Of a stretch of DNA of 64,000 nt, positions 1 to 8,405 are shown piece by piece. The position numbers and the translations under genes were made by a program. This DNA is from CAZCWM01 sp964622625 (GTDB taxonomy: Bacteria; Planctomycetota; Phycisphaerae; Phycisphaerales; Phycisphaeraceae), in assembly GCA_964622625.1 (NCBI GenBank), contig CAZUUQ010000004.1, forward strand, positions 1 to 64,000. The letters are read 5' to 3'. Under the pieces are notes generated by a model, which saw nothing but the letters and a program-made list of their open reading frames with translations, did not search any database and had not been told where the DNA came from. How positions within the stretch are numbered: the first letter of the stretch is position 1; every line of letters begins with the position of its first letter.

Positions 1-695
<695 letters not shown>

Positions 696-950
696 TCAGT
701 CGGGGCGGACGTTGCGGCTTTGCAGATCGAACCAGCCCTGGGTGGGGTCGTAGACGAACTTGAGTTGGCGCTTTTCGAAGGCGGAAAACCAGTCGTCCCA
801 ATCAAGCGGGTCGAGGCGCTCCGGTTCGATGACGTCGGAGCCGCCAATGCGAATGCGATCCGGTTGTCCGGGCACGCAGCCGGGCCACAGGCTGCGGGCT
901 TCGCACCATTGGCGAATCTGGTGATGGCTGGTGGTTTCGTAGACCGTCAT
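696..950 (-). CDS. Small conserved-looking hypothetical protein (84 aa)
   Basis: I do not recognise a named family. The 84-residue product starts MTVYETTSHH and is rich in Trp, Asp and Pro, including a DPLDWDDWFSAFE segment and a FVYDPTQGWFDL segment. This composition looks like a compact soluble protein rather than random translation. I chose the ATG at 950 because the in-frame extension to 1016 is low-complexity Pro/Ser/Val translated from a degenerate GGGAC repeat. It sits just downstream of rlmN on the same strand, with 70 bases between them. No signal peptide or membrane segment is visible. Confidence 0.55.
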   Translation of the reverse strand: MTVYETTSHHQIRQWCEARSLWPGCVPGQPDRIRIGGSDVIEPERLDPLDWDDWFSAFEKRQLKFVYDPTQGWFDLQSRNVRPD

Positions 951-966
951 GGGATGGCATTGTAAT

Positions 967-1011
967 GGGACGGAAGGGACCGAGGGAACAGGGTACAAGG
1001 GACCGGGGGAC
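967..1011. repeat. Degenerate GGGAC(C)-type simple repeat
   Basis: A short purine-rich stretch with repeated GGGAC/GGGACC units (GGGACGG, GGGACCGAGGG, GGGACCGGGGGAC). A similar stretch occurs at 51671-51719 before the PilP-like gene, which suggests a dispersed low-complexity element. Confidence 0.4.
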
Positions 1012-1021
1012 GGCACACTGG

Positions 1022-1044
1022 TTTAGCGGGCGGGCTTGCCCGCC
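1022..1044 (-). repeat. REP-like palindromic repeat, copy 1
   Basis: This 23-base element contains the palindrome GGCGGGC-AA-GCCCGCC followed by CGCTAAA. It is an exact match, in the opposite orientation, to 22099-22121. This copy forms the last codons and the TAA stop of rlmN, so the encoded C-terminus PAGKPAR derives from the repeat. Confidence 0.7.
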
Positions 1045-2186
1045 GGGTCATGCATCACCGGTATGCGGCCGGCCTCATGGCGCAACTGGCCGCAGGCGGC
1101 GGCGATGTCGCGTCCACGGCTGGCACGGATATGGGCGTTGACGTGGGCGCGGCGGAGAATCTGCTGGAAGCGGTGGACGTCGTCGCTGCCCGGCCGCTGG
1201 TAGGGAAGGCCGCGCACTTCGTTGTAGCGGATCAGGTTCACATTGGCCCGCAGCCGCCGCGCGACGGCCGCCAGCTCGCGGGCGTGCTCCGGCTGGTCGT
1301 TGACCTGTCGCAGCAGCAGGTATTCGAGGGTGATCTCGCGGCCGGTGCGGTCGAAGTAATGCCGGCCGGCCTCGACAAGCTGGTCGATGCTGACGAATTC
1401 AGCCCAGGGGATGAGTTGGCGGCGGATCGCGTCGTTGGGCGCGTGCAGGCTGATGGCCAGGGTGATGGGCAGGTCGATCTGCGCCAGGCGGCGAATCTGA
1501 GCGGGCAGGCCGACGGTGCTGACGGTGATCCGCCGTGCGGAGATGCCCATGCCCCAGTCGGCGGTGAGCGTGCGGATGGCGGCGACGACGGCGTCGAAGT
1601 TGGCCAGCGGCTCGCCCATGCCCATGAACACGACGTTGGAGATGCGCCCCACACCCTGAAGCTGCGCCAGCCGCCACGCCTGCTCGACGATCTGTCCCGA
1701 TGTCAGGTTGCCGTCGAGTCCGCCCAGGCCCGAGGCACAGAAGCGGCAGCCGACGGGGCATCCGACCTGGCTGGAGATGCAGGCGGTGCGACGGTGCGAG
1801 CCGGCCGCGTCGGTGTCTGGCGTATCCCTCTCTTCCGGGATCATGACGCACTCGGTCTGGCGCGCGGGGTCTTCGACATCCGTATGCGAGCTGCCGCTGA
1901 TACGGCCTTGCACGTGGTCCCACTGCACCAGCAGCTTCCGCACGCCGTCGCTGGCCGATTCCTGCCGCAGCACGCGGCCGCTGCCGAAGCGGATGGCAGC
2001 GGCGAGTTTGTCGCGGTCGGCCTTGGTGAGGTTGGACATCGCGGCCGGATCGAGCACGCCCCGGCGATACACCCATTCGAGCACCTGAGCGGCTCGGTAG
2101 CGGGGCATCTCTATGGCCGCGACCAGCCCCCGCAGCGCGTCGGGATCAAGGTCGAAAATCAGTGGCTTGTCGCTTACGTCGTGCAT
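1023..2186 (-). CDS. rlmN: 23S rRNA (adenine(2503)-C2)-methyltransferase RlmN
   Basis: A radical-SAM dual-specificity methyltransferase that makes m2A at 23S A2503 and in some tRNAs. The 387-residue product has the RlmN N-terminal helical domain (about 1-95) and the radical-SAM motif GCPVGCRFC with Cys143, Cys147 and Cys150 as [4Fe-4S] ligands. It also has the GMGEPL motif and the C-terminal ASRGRDIAAACGQ segment, whose Cys is the catalytic resolving residue; the partner Cys is in TECVMIP near residue 113. The length fits the family. The last residues are encoded by a dispersed palindrome. It is divergent from pyrD, with the two starts about 70 bases apart. Confidence 0.96.
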   Translation of the reverse strand: MHDVSDKPLIFDLDPDALRGLVAAIEMPRYRAAQVLEWVYRRGVLDPAAMSNLTKADRDKLAAAIRFGSGRVLRQESASDGVRKLLVQWDHVQGRISGSSHTDVEDPARQTECVMIPEERDTPDTDAAGSHRRTACISSQVGCPVGCRFCASGLGGLDGNLTSGQIVEQAWRLAQLQGVGRISNVVFMGMGEPLANFDAVVAAIRTLTADWGMGISARRITVSTVGLPAQIRRLAQIDLPITLAISLHAPNDAIRRQLIPWAEFVSIDQLVEAGRHYFDRTGREITLEYLLLRQVNDQPEHARELAAVARRLRANVNLIRYNEVRGLPYQRPGSDDVHRFQQILRRAHVNAHIRASRGRDIAAACGQLRHEAGRIPVMHDPAGKPAR

Positions 2187-2253
2187 GACGAACTATCGTA
2201 GCCGACGTGCCATGGCCGACGCGCTGGCCCCGAATTTCTACAATGCACCGGCC

Positions 2254-3333
2254 ATGATGAGCCATGCGACGCCGCCCGAGAAATCCGCCGCCTCCGTTCC
2301 CGGTGCCGGGCCAGCCGTGGATATGTCCGTCGATTTGGCGGGCATGAAACTGGCCAACCCGATGATGACCGCGTCGGGGACCTGCGGTTATGCGTGGGAA
2401 TACGGCGACTACGTTGACCTCACGAGGCTCGGCGCGTTCGTCACCAAGAGCATCACCCGCGAGCCGCGCAAGGGCAACGAGGCGTATCGCATCGTCGAGA
2501 CCCGCGGCGGGATGCTCAACGCCATCGGCCTGGCGAACGTGGGGCTGGACGCGTTCCTGACCGAGAAGTTGCCGCAGCTTGCGAAGATGCGGCAGGCCGG
2601 GCCAAGCCAAACCGGTCCGCGCATCATCGTGAACGTGGCCGGCCACAGCGTCGAGGATTACGTCACCACCGCCGGCCGCATCAGCCAGGCGCAGGCGGTC
2701 GATGCCATCGAACTCAACGTCTCGTGCCCCAACGTGGCTGATGGATTGACCTTCGGCACCGATGCGACGTTGCTCAAATCGCTGGTGACCGAGGTGCGCG
2801 GCGCGATGGAGCGGCGCTGCCGGCTGATCGTCAAGCTCTCGCCCAACGTCGGCGATATCACATTGACGGCTGCGGCTGCGATCGACGGCGGGGCGGACAT
2901 TCTGAGCATGGTCAACACCTACACCGCCCTGGCGGTGGATGTGCACAAGCGTCGCCCGCGCCTGGCCAACGGCACCGGCGGCCTGTCCGGCCCGGCGATT
3001 CGCCCGCTGGCGGTCTATCTGGTCAGCCGGGTATATCGCCAGATCGCGCGTGACGCCGGCGTGCCGATCATCGGCATGGGTGGTATCCAGACGTGGCAGG
3101 ACGCAGCCGAGTTCCTGCTCGCCGGCGCGTCCGCCCTGGCGGTGGGCACGGCCCTGTTTGTGGATCCCGCCACGCCGCTGAAGATTCTCGACGGCCTGCG
3201 CGATTACCTCGTCGCCCAAGGCTGCTCCAGCCTTGGTGAAATCGTCGGCATGCTGCAATGGCCCGCCACGCCCGCGCCCGCATGTGAAGGCAACGGCGGT
3301 TATCCCGGCCCGCCCGATGCGGCGCGGCCATGA
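2254..3333 (+). CDS. pyrD: Dihydroorotate dehydrogenase, class 1 (PyrD/PyrDB-like)
   Basis: Catalyses FMN-dependent oxidation of dihydroorotate to orotate in pyrimidine synthesis. The catalytic domain begins at MSVDLAGMKLANP and shows the class-1 loop ELNVSCPN with the active-site Cys. Other visible features are NAIGLANVG near the flavin, IVKLSPNV with the conserved Lys, and the C-terminal phosphate-binding GMGGI and ALAVGTAL segments. This arrangement fits the soluble class 1B type. In-frame starts lie at 2185, 2212, 2254, 2257 and 2323; I chose 2254, which leaves room for the rlmN promoter and keeps a modest leader, but 2323 would give the more usual family N-terminus. The electron-transfer partner pyrK is not adjacent. 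Confidence 0.88.
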   Translation: MMSHATPPEKSAASVPGAGPAVDMSVDLAGMKLANPMMTASGTCGYAWEYGDYVDLTRLGAFVTKSITREPRKGNEAYRIVETRGGMLNAIGLANVGLDAFLTEKLPQLAKMRQAGPSQTGPRIIVNVAGHSVEDYVTTAGRISQAQAVDAIELNVSCPNVADGLTFGTDATLLKSLVTEVRGAMERRCRLIVKLSPNVGDITLTAAAAIDGGADILSMVNTYTALAVDVHKRRPRLANGTGGLSGPAIRPLAVYLVSRVYRQIARDAGVPIIGMGGIQTWQDAAEFLLAGASALAVGTALFVDPATPLKILDGLRDYLVAQGCSSLGEIVGMLQWPATPAPACEGNGGYPGPPDAARP

Positions 3334-3349
3334 CGCGGGAGTGACGTGC

Positions 3350-3751
3350 ATGGCCGGCCTTACCCGTGACCAGCGCGAACGCTTCGACCGCCTGCTCGAA
3401 GCCGAGATCAATGCCTTGCCCCCGCAGGTGCGACAATGGCTCGATGAGGTGCCCGTCATCGTCGAGGACGAGCCGAGCGAAGAATTACTCGACGAAATGG
3501 ACGTTGCGGACGACGACGATCTCATGGGCGTGCACAGCGGCATTCCACTGACGCAGCGCAGCGTCGAGGACCATCCCGATGTGCCTGACCACATTCTGAT
3601 ATTCCGCCGGCCGATTTACGAGACCGCGGGTTGGCCAGGCGCCGTCGATCGCCGGGCGCTGCGCCGCGAAGTTCATGTGACGCTGCTGCATGAGATTGGC
3701 CACCATTTCGGCCTGGATGAAGACGACCTGGCGCGACTGGGTTACGAATAA
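3350..3751 (+). CDS. Minimal zincin-like metallopeptidase (DUF1025 type)
   Basis: A small 133-residue protein with a C-terminal HEIGHHFGLDEDDL motif. This is an extended zinc-binding HExxH plus a following His and Asp/Glu, typical of the compact DUF1025 zincin family found in many bacteria. The N-terminal half (about 1-60) is acidic and includes VPVIVEDEPSEELL, which is also characteristic of that family. The ATG at 3350 gives the family-typical N-terminus (MAGLTRDQRERFD). It begins 16 bases after pyrD and is probably co-transcribed with it. The physiological substrate of the family is unknown; protease activity is inferred from the motif only. Confidence 0.85.
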   Translation: MAGLTRDQRERFDRLLEAEINALPPQVRQWLDEVPVIVEDEPSEELLDEMDVADDDDLMGVHSGIPLTQRSVEDHPDVPDHILIFRRPIYETAGWPGAVDRRALRREVHVTLLHEIGHHFGLDEDDLARLGYE

Positions 3752-3841
3752 GCCGGTGGGGCTGGTATCGCGCCCCTCATCGGTCAACCCGCTGGTTATG
3801 ATCTGCGCTCGCAGAACTAGGGATACCCGGAGCAGAGCGAC

Positions 3842-4560
3842 ATGCCTGAACAGACCGCCCGAATGCAGCGTATCGCGTTGTGGCCCGACGACCGCCAGGG
3901 TAAAGCCGGCCGGACTGTTTCGCTGACGGTTTACCTGGCCGCCCGCACGACGCGGCGCGGCCTTGTGCTCGTGCTGCCCGGGGGAGGTTATTTCCAGTGC
4001 GTGGACCACGAGTCGGACGTGGTCGGCCAGTGGTTGTGCGGGCACGGCTTTCACGCGGCTGTGCTGCGCTACCGCGTAAATAAGGACGGACGCCATCCCG
4101 CGCCGATGCACGACGCGCAGCGGGCGATGCGCTTCATTCGCTGCCATGCCGACCAGTGGGGCGCGCATGCCGACGCGATCGGCGTCATCGGCTTCTCAGC
4201 CGGCGGTCACCTCGCGGCCATGCTCAGTACCCGCGCCGACGAATGGCCCTGCCCTGACGACGACCTGCGCGACCAGTTTTCCGCCCGGCCGAATGCGGCT
4301 GTGCTGGCGTATCCGGTCACGGATTTTGTCGCCCACAAATCCGCGCGCTTTCCCCAGCCGATCTTTGGCGACGACCCCGACGACACACTGATCCGCGACC
4401 TCTCGCCGCTGCACTTCGTCAGCTCCGATACGCCGCCGACGTACCTCTGGCACACAGCCGGCGACGAAGTGGTGCCCGTGGCCAATTCGCTGCTGTACGC
4501 CCAGGCGTGCGGGCGCTGCGGCGTGCCGTATGAACTGCACGTGCCCGAACTGGGCAAGCA
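3842..4560 (+). CDS. Alpha/beta hydrolase, BD-FAE/acetyl-esterase type (3' end in gap)
   Basis: A likely carbohydrate or acetyl esterase of the alpha/beta-hydrolase fold. The visible 239 residues carry an oxyanion-hole motif (LPGGGYF), a beta-strand YRV, the nucleophile elbow GFSAGGH and the acid loop HTAGDEVVPV. The catalytic His expected near the C-terminus would lie in the 100-N gap that starts at 4561. A GGAG lies about 10 bases before the ATG. Apparent read-through into the downstream dipeptidase is an artefact of the gap having an arbitrary length that keeps the frame. No signal peptide is seen. Confidence 0.85.
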
Positions 4561-4660
4561 NNNNNNNNNNNNNNNNNNNNNNNNNNNNNNNNNNNNNNNN
4601 NNNNNNNNNNNNNNNNNNNNNNNNNNNNNNNNNNNNNNNNNNNNNNNNNNNNNNNNNNNN
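4561..4660. other. Assembly gap (100 N)
   Basis: Exactly 100 unknown bases, the usual placeholder for a scaffold gap of unknown size. It removes the end of the esterase gene and the beginning of the dipeptidase gene, and may hide additional sequence. Confidence 0.98.
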
Positions 4661-5740
4661 GACGGGCATCTCGACCTGGCGATGAATGCCGTGTTCAACG
4701 CCCGGCACCAGACCGAGCCGGTTGCCGACGTCCGCCGCCGCGAAGCCGGCGTGCGTCAGGGCCTGACGCCGGCGGTCAGCCTGTCGGACATGCGGCGCGG
4801 CGGGATCGGCCTGTGCGTGGCCAGCATCATCACGCGGGTGCGGCCGCAGGCCCCGATCGATCGCGCGGACTTGATGTGCCGCACGCGCGAACTCGCCTAC
4901 GCCCTGGCCCAGGCGCAACTTGCTTACTACCGCCTGCTGGAGCAGCAGGGCGAGATGGCCATTCTCGTCACCCGACGGCAACTGGACGCTCACGTCACCC
5001 GCTGGTCGGCGCCAGCGGTCAGGCCCGCGACCTCGCCTGAAAGGCAACCCATCGGACTGATCCTGATGATGGAGGGGGCTGACCCGATTGTGGAACCGGC
5101 TCAGCTCGATGAGTGGCTCGCCCAGGGACTTCGGTGCCTGAGCCTCGTGCATGCCGGCTATGGTCCTTACGCGGCCGGATGCCCCGACGTGGACGTGGAC
5201 ACCGGTCTGACCGACATGGGCCGTGCGTTGCTCGATCGCATGGCCGATCGTCCCCTGGCCCTGGACCTGACGCATACTTCGCCGCGCAGTTTTGATGAAG
5301 CACTCGACCGCTTTGCGGGCCGCGTCTGCGCCACGCACAGCAACTGCCGCGCCCTGGCCGACAGCGTTCGCCAGTTCACCGACAGCCAGCTCCGCGCGAT
5401 TCTTGAACGCGACGGCGTGATCGGCGCGGTGTGCTGCAACGGCATGATCCGCCGCACGGCTGACGGTGTGCCGCCGCGCGAGCAGGTCGGCCTGGAGCAC
5501 CTGGCCCAGCACATCGACCACATCTGCCAGCTCGCCGGCGACGCGGCCCACGCGGCCATCGGCAGCGACCTCGACGGGGGCTTCGGCATCGAACAAACCC
5601 CGCGGGAGATCGACACCATCGCCGATCTGGGGCGCCTCGGCGGCTTCCTCAGCGACCGCGGCTACAGCGACGCCGACATTGACGCGGTCTTCTGCGGCAA
5701 CTGGCTGCGCTTCTGGCGGGAGGTTCTGCCGCAGCAGTGA
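4661..5740 (+). CDS. Membrane-type dipeptidase, peptidase family M19 (5' end in gap)
   Basis: A zinc dipeptidase related to renal dipeptidase. Immediately after the gap comes DGHLDLAMN, the HxD metal-binding motif that sits close to the N-terminus in M19 enzymes, so only a short leader is missing. Further landmarks are LMMEGADPI, with the expected bridging Glu, LDLTHTS with a metal-ligand His, and the late HAAIGSDLDGG motif typical of the family. The C-terminus DIDAVFCGNWLRFWREVL matches the usual M19 ending, where the enzyme binds its own helix. It hydrolyses dipeptides, including some D-amino-acid or beta-lactam-like substrates in characterised members; the substrate here is unknown. Confidence 0.9.
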   Translation, partial: DGHLDLAMNAVFNARHQTEPVADVRRREAGVRQGLTPAVSLSDMRRGGIGLCVASIITRVRPQAPIDRADLMCRTRELAYALAQAQLAYYRLLEQQGEMAILVTRRQLDAHVTRWSAPAVRPATSPERQPIGLILMMEGADPIVEPAQLDEWLAQGLRCLSLVHAGYGPYAAGCPDVDVDTGLTDMGRALLDRMADRPLALDLTHTSPRSFDEALDRFAGRVCATHSNCRALADSVRQFTDSQLRAILERDGVIGAVCCNGMIRRTADGVPPREQVGLEHLAQHIDHICQLAGDAAHAAIGSDLDGGFGIEQTPREIDTIADLGRLGGFLSDRGYSDADIDAVFCGNWLRFWREVLPQQ

Positions 5741-5757
5741 TCCATGCAAGGAGCGGC

Positions 5758-6228
5758 TCACCGGATGGCGTGCTGCGCCTCGTGTTCGACGATGATGCGG
5801 AACAACTCGTCGGCACTGGATGCGCTCTTGATGGCCGCCCGCAGTTGCGGATCGGTCAGCAGCCGGCTGATGGCCGCCAGTGCCTGGATGTGTGGGCCGG
5901 TCTGATCGATGGGACTGGCCAGCAGCAGGATCAAATCGACGGGCCGCTTGTCGATGGCGTGGAAGTCGATCGGCTCGGCGGTCCGCCCCACGGCCATGAC
6001 CAGTCGTTCACAACCGGCCGTCTTGCCGTGTGGAATGGCCACGCCGTGCCCGATGCCCGTGGTCCGCGTCTGCTCACGTTGCCAGATCGCATCCTTGAGC
6101 GATTGCCGCGCGCCGATGCCCACCTGATCGCACAGCAGATCCGCCAGCTCAAAAATAGCTTCCTGTTTGCTCGTGGCCGCAAGGGGCACCTTGACGCAAC
6201 CGGGCTGAAGAATATCGCTGAGGCGCAT
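5758..6228 (-). CDS. PTS EIIA-like phosphoacceptor protein (PtsN/fructose family)
   Basis: A single EIIA type-2 domain of 156 residues. The phosphorylatable histidine lies in the motif TTGIGHGVAIPHGK (the IPHGK His), and the flanking helices resemble PtsN and fructose EIIA proteins. No EIIB or EIIC domain is fused and no EI or HPr gene is adjacent, which favours a regulatory rather than a transport role. I chose the ATG at 6228 (MRLSDILQPG) because it matches the family start; an in-frame extension to 6321 is Arg/Pro-rich and unlikely. It converges with the dipeptidase gene. Confidence 0.88.
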   Translation of the reverse strand: MRLSDILQPGCVKVPLAATSKQEAIFELADLLCDQVGIGARQSLKDAIWQREQTRTTGIGHGVAIPHGKTAGCERLVMAVGRTAEPIDFHAIDKRPVDLILLLASPIDQTGPHIQALAAISRLLTDPQLRAAIKSASSADELFRIIVEHEAQHAIR

Positions 6229-6996
6229 AGCGGCGAATCCGATTCTGGCCGTCGGTGGGTCTGATGCGGCAGCCGGCAGTGGGGCGGCCTCCCTGCCGAC
6301 CTTCCTTCTCCTGCGTCTCACGCATCTGCTGGCGCATCGGTCGTGATGTCGCCGGACTGCCCAGGTGAGGCGGAGACGGGAAGCTTACCCCGCGCCACGT
6401 GGCCGTTCAACCATCATACATATCGCCGACCCGTGCCGATTCAGGACAGGTGGAATGAGGATGCACGACCGTGGCATTCTTATCGGGTCAAAAAAGGGGC
6501 GACCACGCCGGGAGTGCATCAACCTGGGACTACGCGGCCCCCGGTCCGGAAGCGCGATCCCAGGCATCCAGGGTGGCTGCGGCCTGTGACGGTTGGGGAG
6601 GATGGGGGTGACCTGCGGATTGCGACGTCGGTGCGGGGTTTGCGGGGCAGCGCGGTGTCAACAGCAAGGTGCGGCGAGTGTCGAACTAATTTTGGCGGCC
6701 CGACCTCCGAAAGAAAGTGCTGAAGCACGCCGCAGGAGATGGGCCGCGCGGCGTCGGTCGTCGTGCCCCAGGATGGGACGTCAGCCACCGAATCGCAGCC
6801 GGCACGTCGGGGGATGAGCAGGCCGGTGCAGCGGAGCAGATACAAAGGGCGGAGGTGAGCAAGCCTCCGGGACATTCGAACCACGATCCAGGGCCGCAAA
6901 GCATAGACGGCCATCCGGCTCACACCGGCCTTAGATGCGACTCGTGTCGCAGCCGGTCGGACCGGAACACCGCGTACAGGGGAGAGTCAAGTCACC
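6229..6996. other. 768-base region upstream of the first flagellin
   Basis: I see no convincing gene here; the forward open frames lack protein-like composition. Visible structures are a TTATCGG heptamer at 6480-6486, also found upstream of the other two flagellins, a GGAGG...CCTCC hairpin near 6849-6870, and a perfect TGCGAC-TCGT-GTCGCA hairpin at 6936-6951 in the flagellin leader. It probably holds the flagellin promoter and a structured 5' leader. Confidence 0.5.
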
Positions 6997-8074
6997 ATGA
7001 GTCGCATCAATACCAACATCAACTCTTTGATTTCGCAGCGTGTGCTGCAGCAGAACCAGGCGGGCCTGTCGAAGACGCTCGAGCGTCTGAGCACTGGCTA
7101 CCGCATCAATCGCGGCGGCGACGATCCGGCCGGCCTGATCGCCAGCGAACGTCTGCGTTCGGAGAAGGCGGCCCTGTCGGCGGCCATCAGCAATGCCGAG
7201 CGGGCGGAGCAGGTCGTGAACGTGGCCGAGGGCGGTCTGCAGGAGATCAGTGCTCTGCTGACCGAGATGCAGGGCCTGGTCAGCCAGGTGGCGTCGGATG
7301 CCGGCATCAGCGATGACGAGAAGCAGGCCAACCAGCTCCAGATCGACTCGATTCTTCAGACGATCGACCGTCTGGCGGCGACCACAAGCTTCGCCGGCAC
7401 AAAGCTGCTCAACGGCNNNNNNNNNNNNNNNNNNNNNNNNNNNNNNNNNNNNNNNNNNNNNNNNNNNNNNNNNNNNNNNNNNNNNNNNNNNNNNNNNNNN
7501 NNNNNNNNNNNNNNNNGTGGCCGCCCAGGGCGACGGCAAGAAGATCTCGATCAACAACGAGCAGCTCGACATCGAGATCATCCTCAACGACACGCGGTCG
7601 CAGACGGTGGGCAACAACAGCGTGCTCACCATCACCGGCGGCGGGGCCCGCTTCAACCTCGGCCCGGACGCCAACCTCAACAACCAGGTGGTCCTCGGCA
7701 TCCGCAACGTCAACACCACGAACCTCGGCAGCCGCACCACGGCGTTCATCAACACGCTGGCTTCGGGTGGCGTCAACAACCTGCTGACCGGCGACATTGA
7801 CACGGCTCAGCAGGCGGTGAACGCGGCCATCGACCAGGTCAGCGGTCTGCGCGGGCGCCTGGGCGCGTTCCAGAAGAACACGGTGGGCGCGACGATCCGC
7901 ACCCTGGGCGTGTCACTGGAGAACATCAGCGCGGCCGAGAGCGCCATCCGCGATACCGACTTCGCGGAGGCGACGGCCGAGCTGGCCCGCAACCAGATCC
8001 TGGTGCAGGCAGCCAGCAGCATGCTGAATATCAGCAATGCCCAGTCGCAGAACGTGCTGTTCCTGCTGCAGTGA
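6997..8074 (+). CDS. Flagellin 1 (interrupted by assembly gap)
   Basis: Filament subunit of the flagellum, exported by the flagellar type III apparatus. The N-terminal D0/D1 region is clear (MSRINTNINSLISQRVL, then LERLSTGYRINRGGDDPAGL). The C-terminal D1/D0 region is equally clear (NAAIDQVSGLRGRLGAFQKN and ISAAESAIRDTDFAEATAEL, ending QNVLFLLQ). A 100-N gap at 7417-7516 removes part of the middle domain and shifts the frame between the halves, so this is one gene, not two. The N-terminal half is clearly homologous to, but distinct from, flagellins 2 and 3. A GGGGAG sequence precedes the ATG. Confidence 0.93.
7417..7516. other. Assembly gap (100 N)
   Basis: A second placeholder gap of exactly 100 N, inside flagellin 1. 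Near-identical flagellin copies downstream offer an obvious reason for an assembler to break here. The true length of the missing sequence is unknown. Confidence 0.98.
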
Positions 8075-8146
8075 ATTGACACGGCCTTCGGCGCCGGTGT
8101 GGGCCTGTTGCGTCCGACCGGCGAACCGCAACCAAGTCAGGCCAAG

Positions 8147-8177
8147 AGGCGGTCGCGCAAGCGGCCGCCTTTTTTTC
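8147..8177 (+). terminator. Intrinsic terminator after flagellin 1
   Basis: Stem AGGCGGTCGC (8147-8156), loop GCAA, stem GCGGCCGCCT (8161-8170), then a run of T to 8176. There is one mismatch in a 10-bp stem. It lies 73 bases after the flagellin 1 stop and separates it from flagellin 2. Confidence 0.85.
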
Positions 8178-8405
8178 TGTGCGTTACGCGGTTATCGGAC
8201 GGTTCGCATGCCGCGGCGGCTGCGGTGTCGGTCTGAATGGATTACAGCGGCCGCACGGTTTGGGGCGGGGGGGAAGACTTTTCGCGCTGGAATGTCTGTG
8301 GCGGACTTAAGGCGCACGCGGCCTGCGCCGATGCTGCCGGTTGTAGGGATCCGCGAAAGGACCAACCAACCCGCACGTGACGTCGATCACGGAGGAGCCA
8401 GGACC

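Noticed and set aside
3842..5740. A single 632-residue esterase-dipeptidase fusion
   Set aside because: The two enzyme halves meet exactly at a 100-N placeholder gap, and each lacks the end that the gap would contain. The gap length is arbitrary, so frame continuity means nothing.
6343..6723. A 126-residue forward reading frame before flagellin 1
   Set aside because: It is rich in Arg and Pro, has no motif, and starts without a ribosome-binding site.
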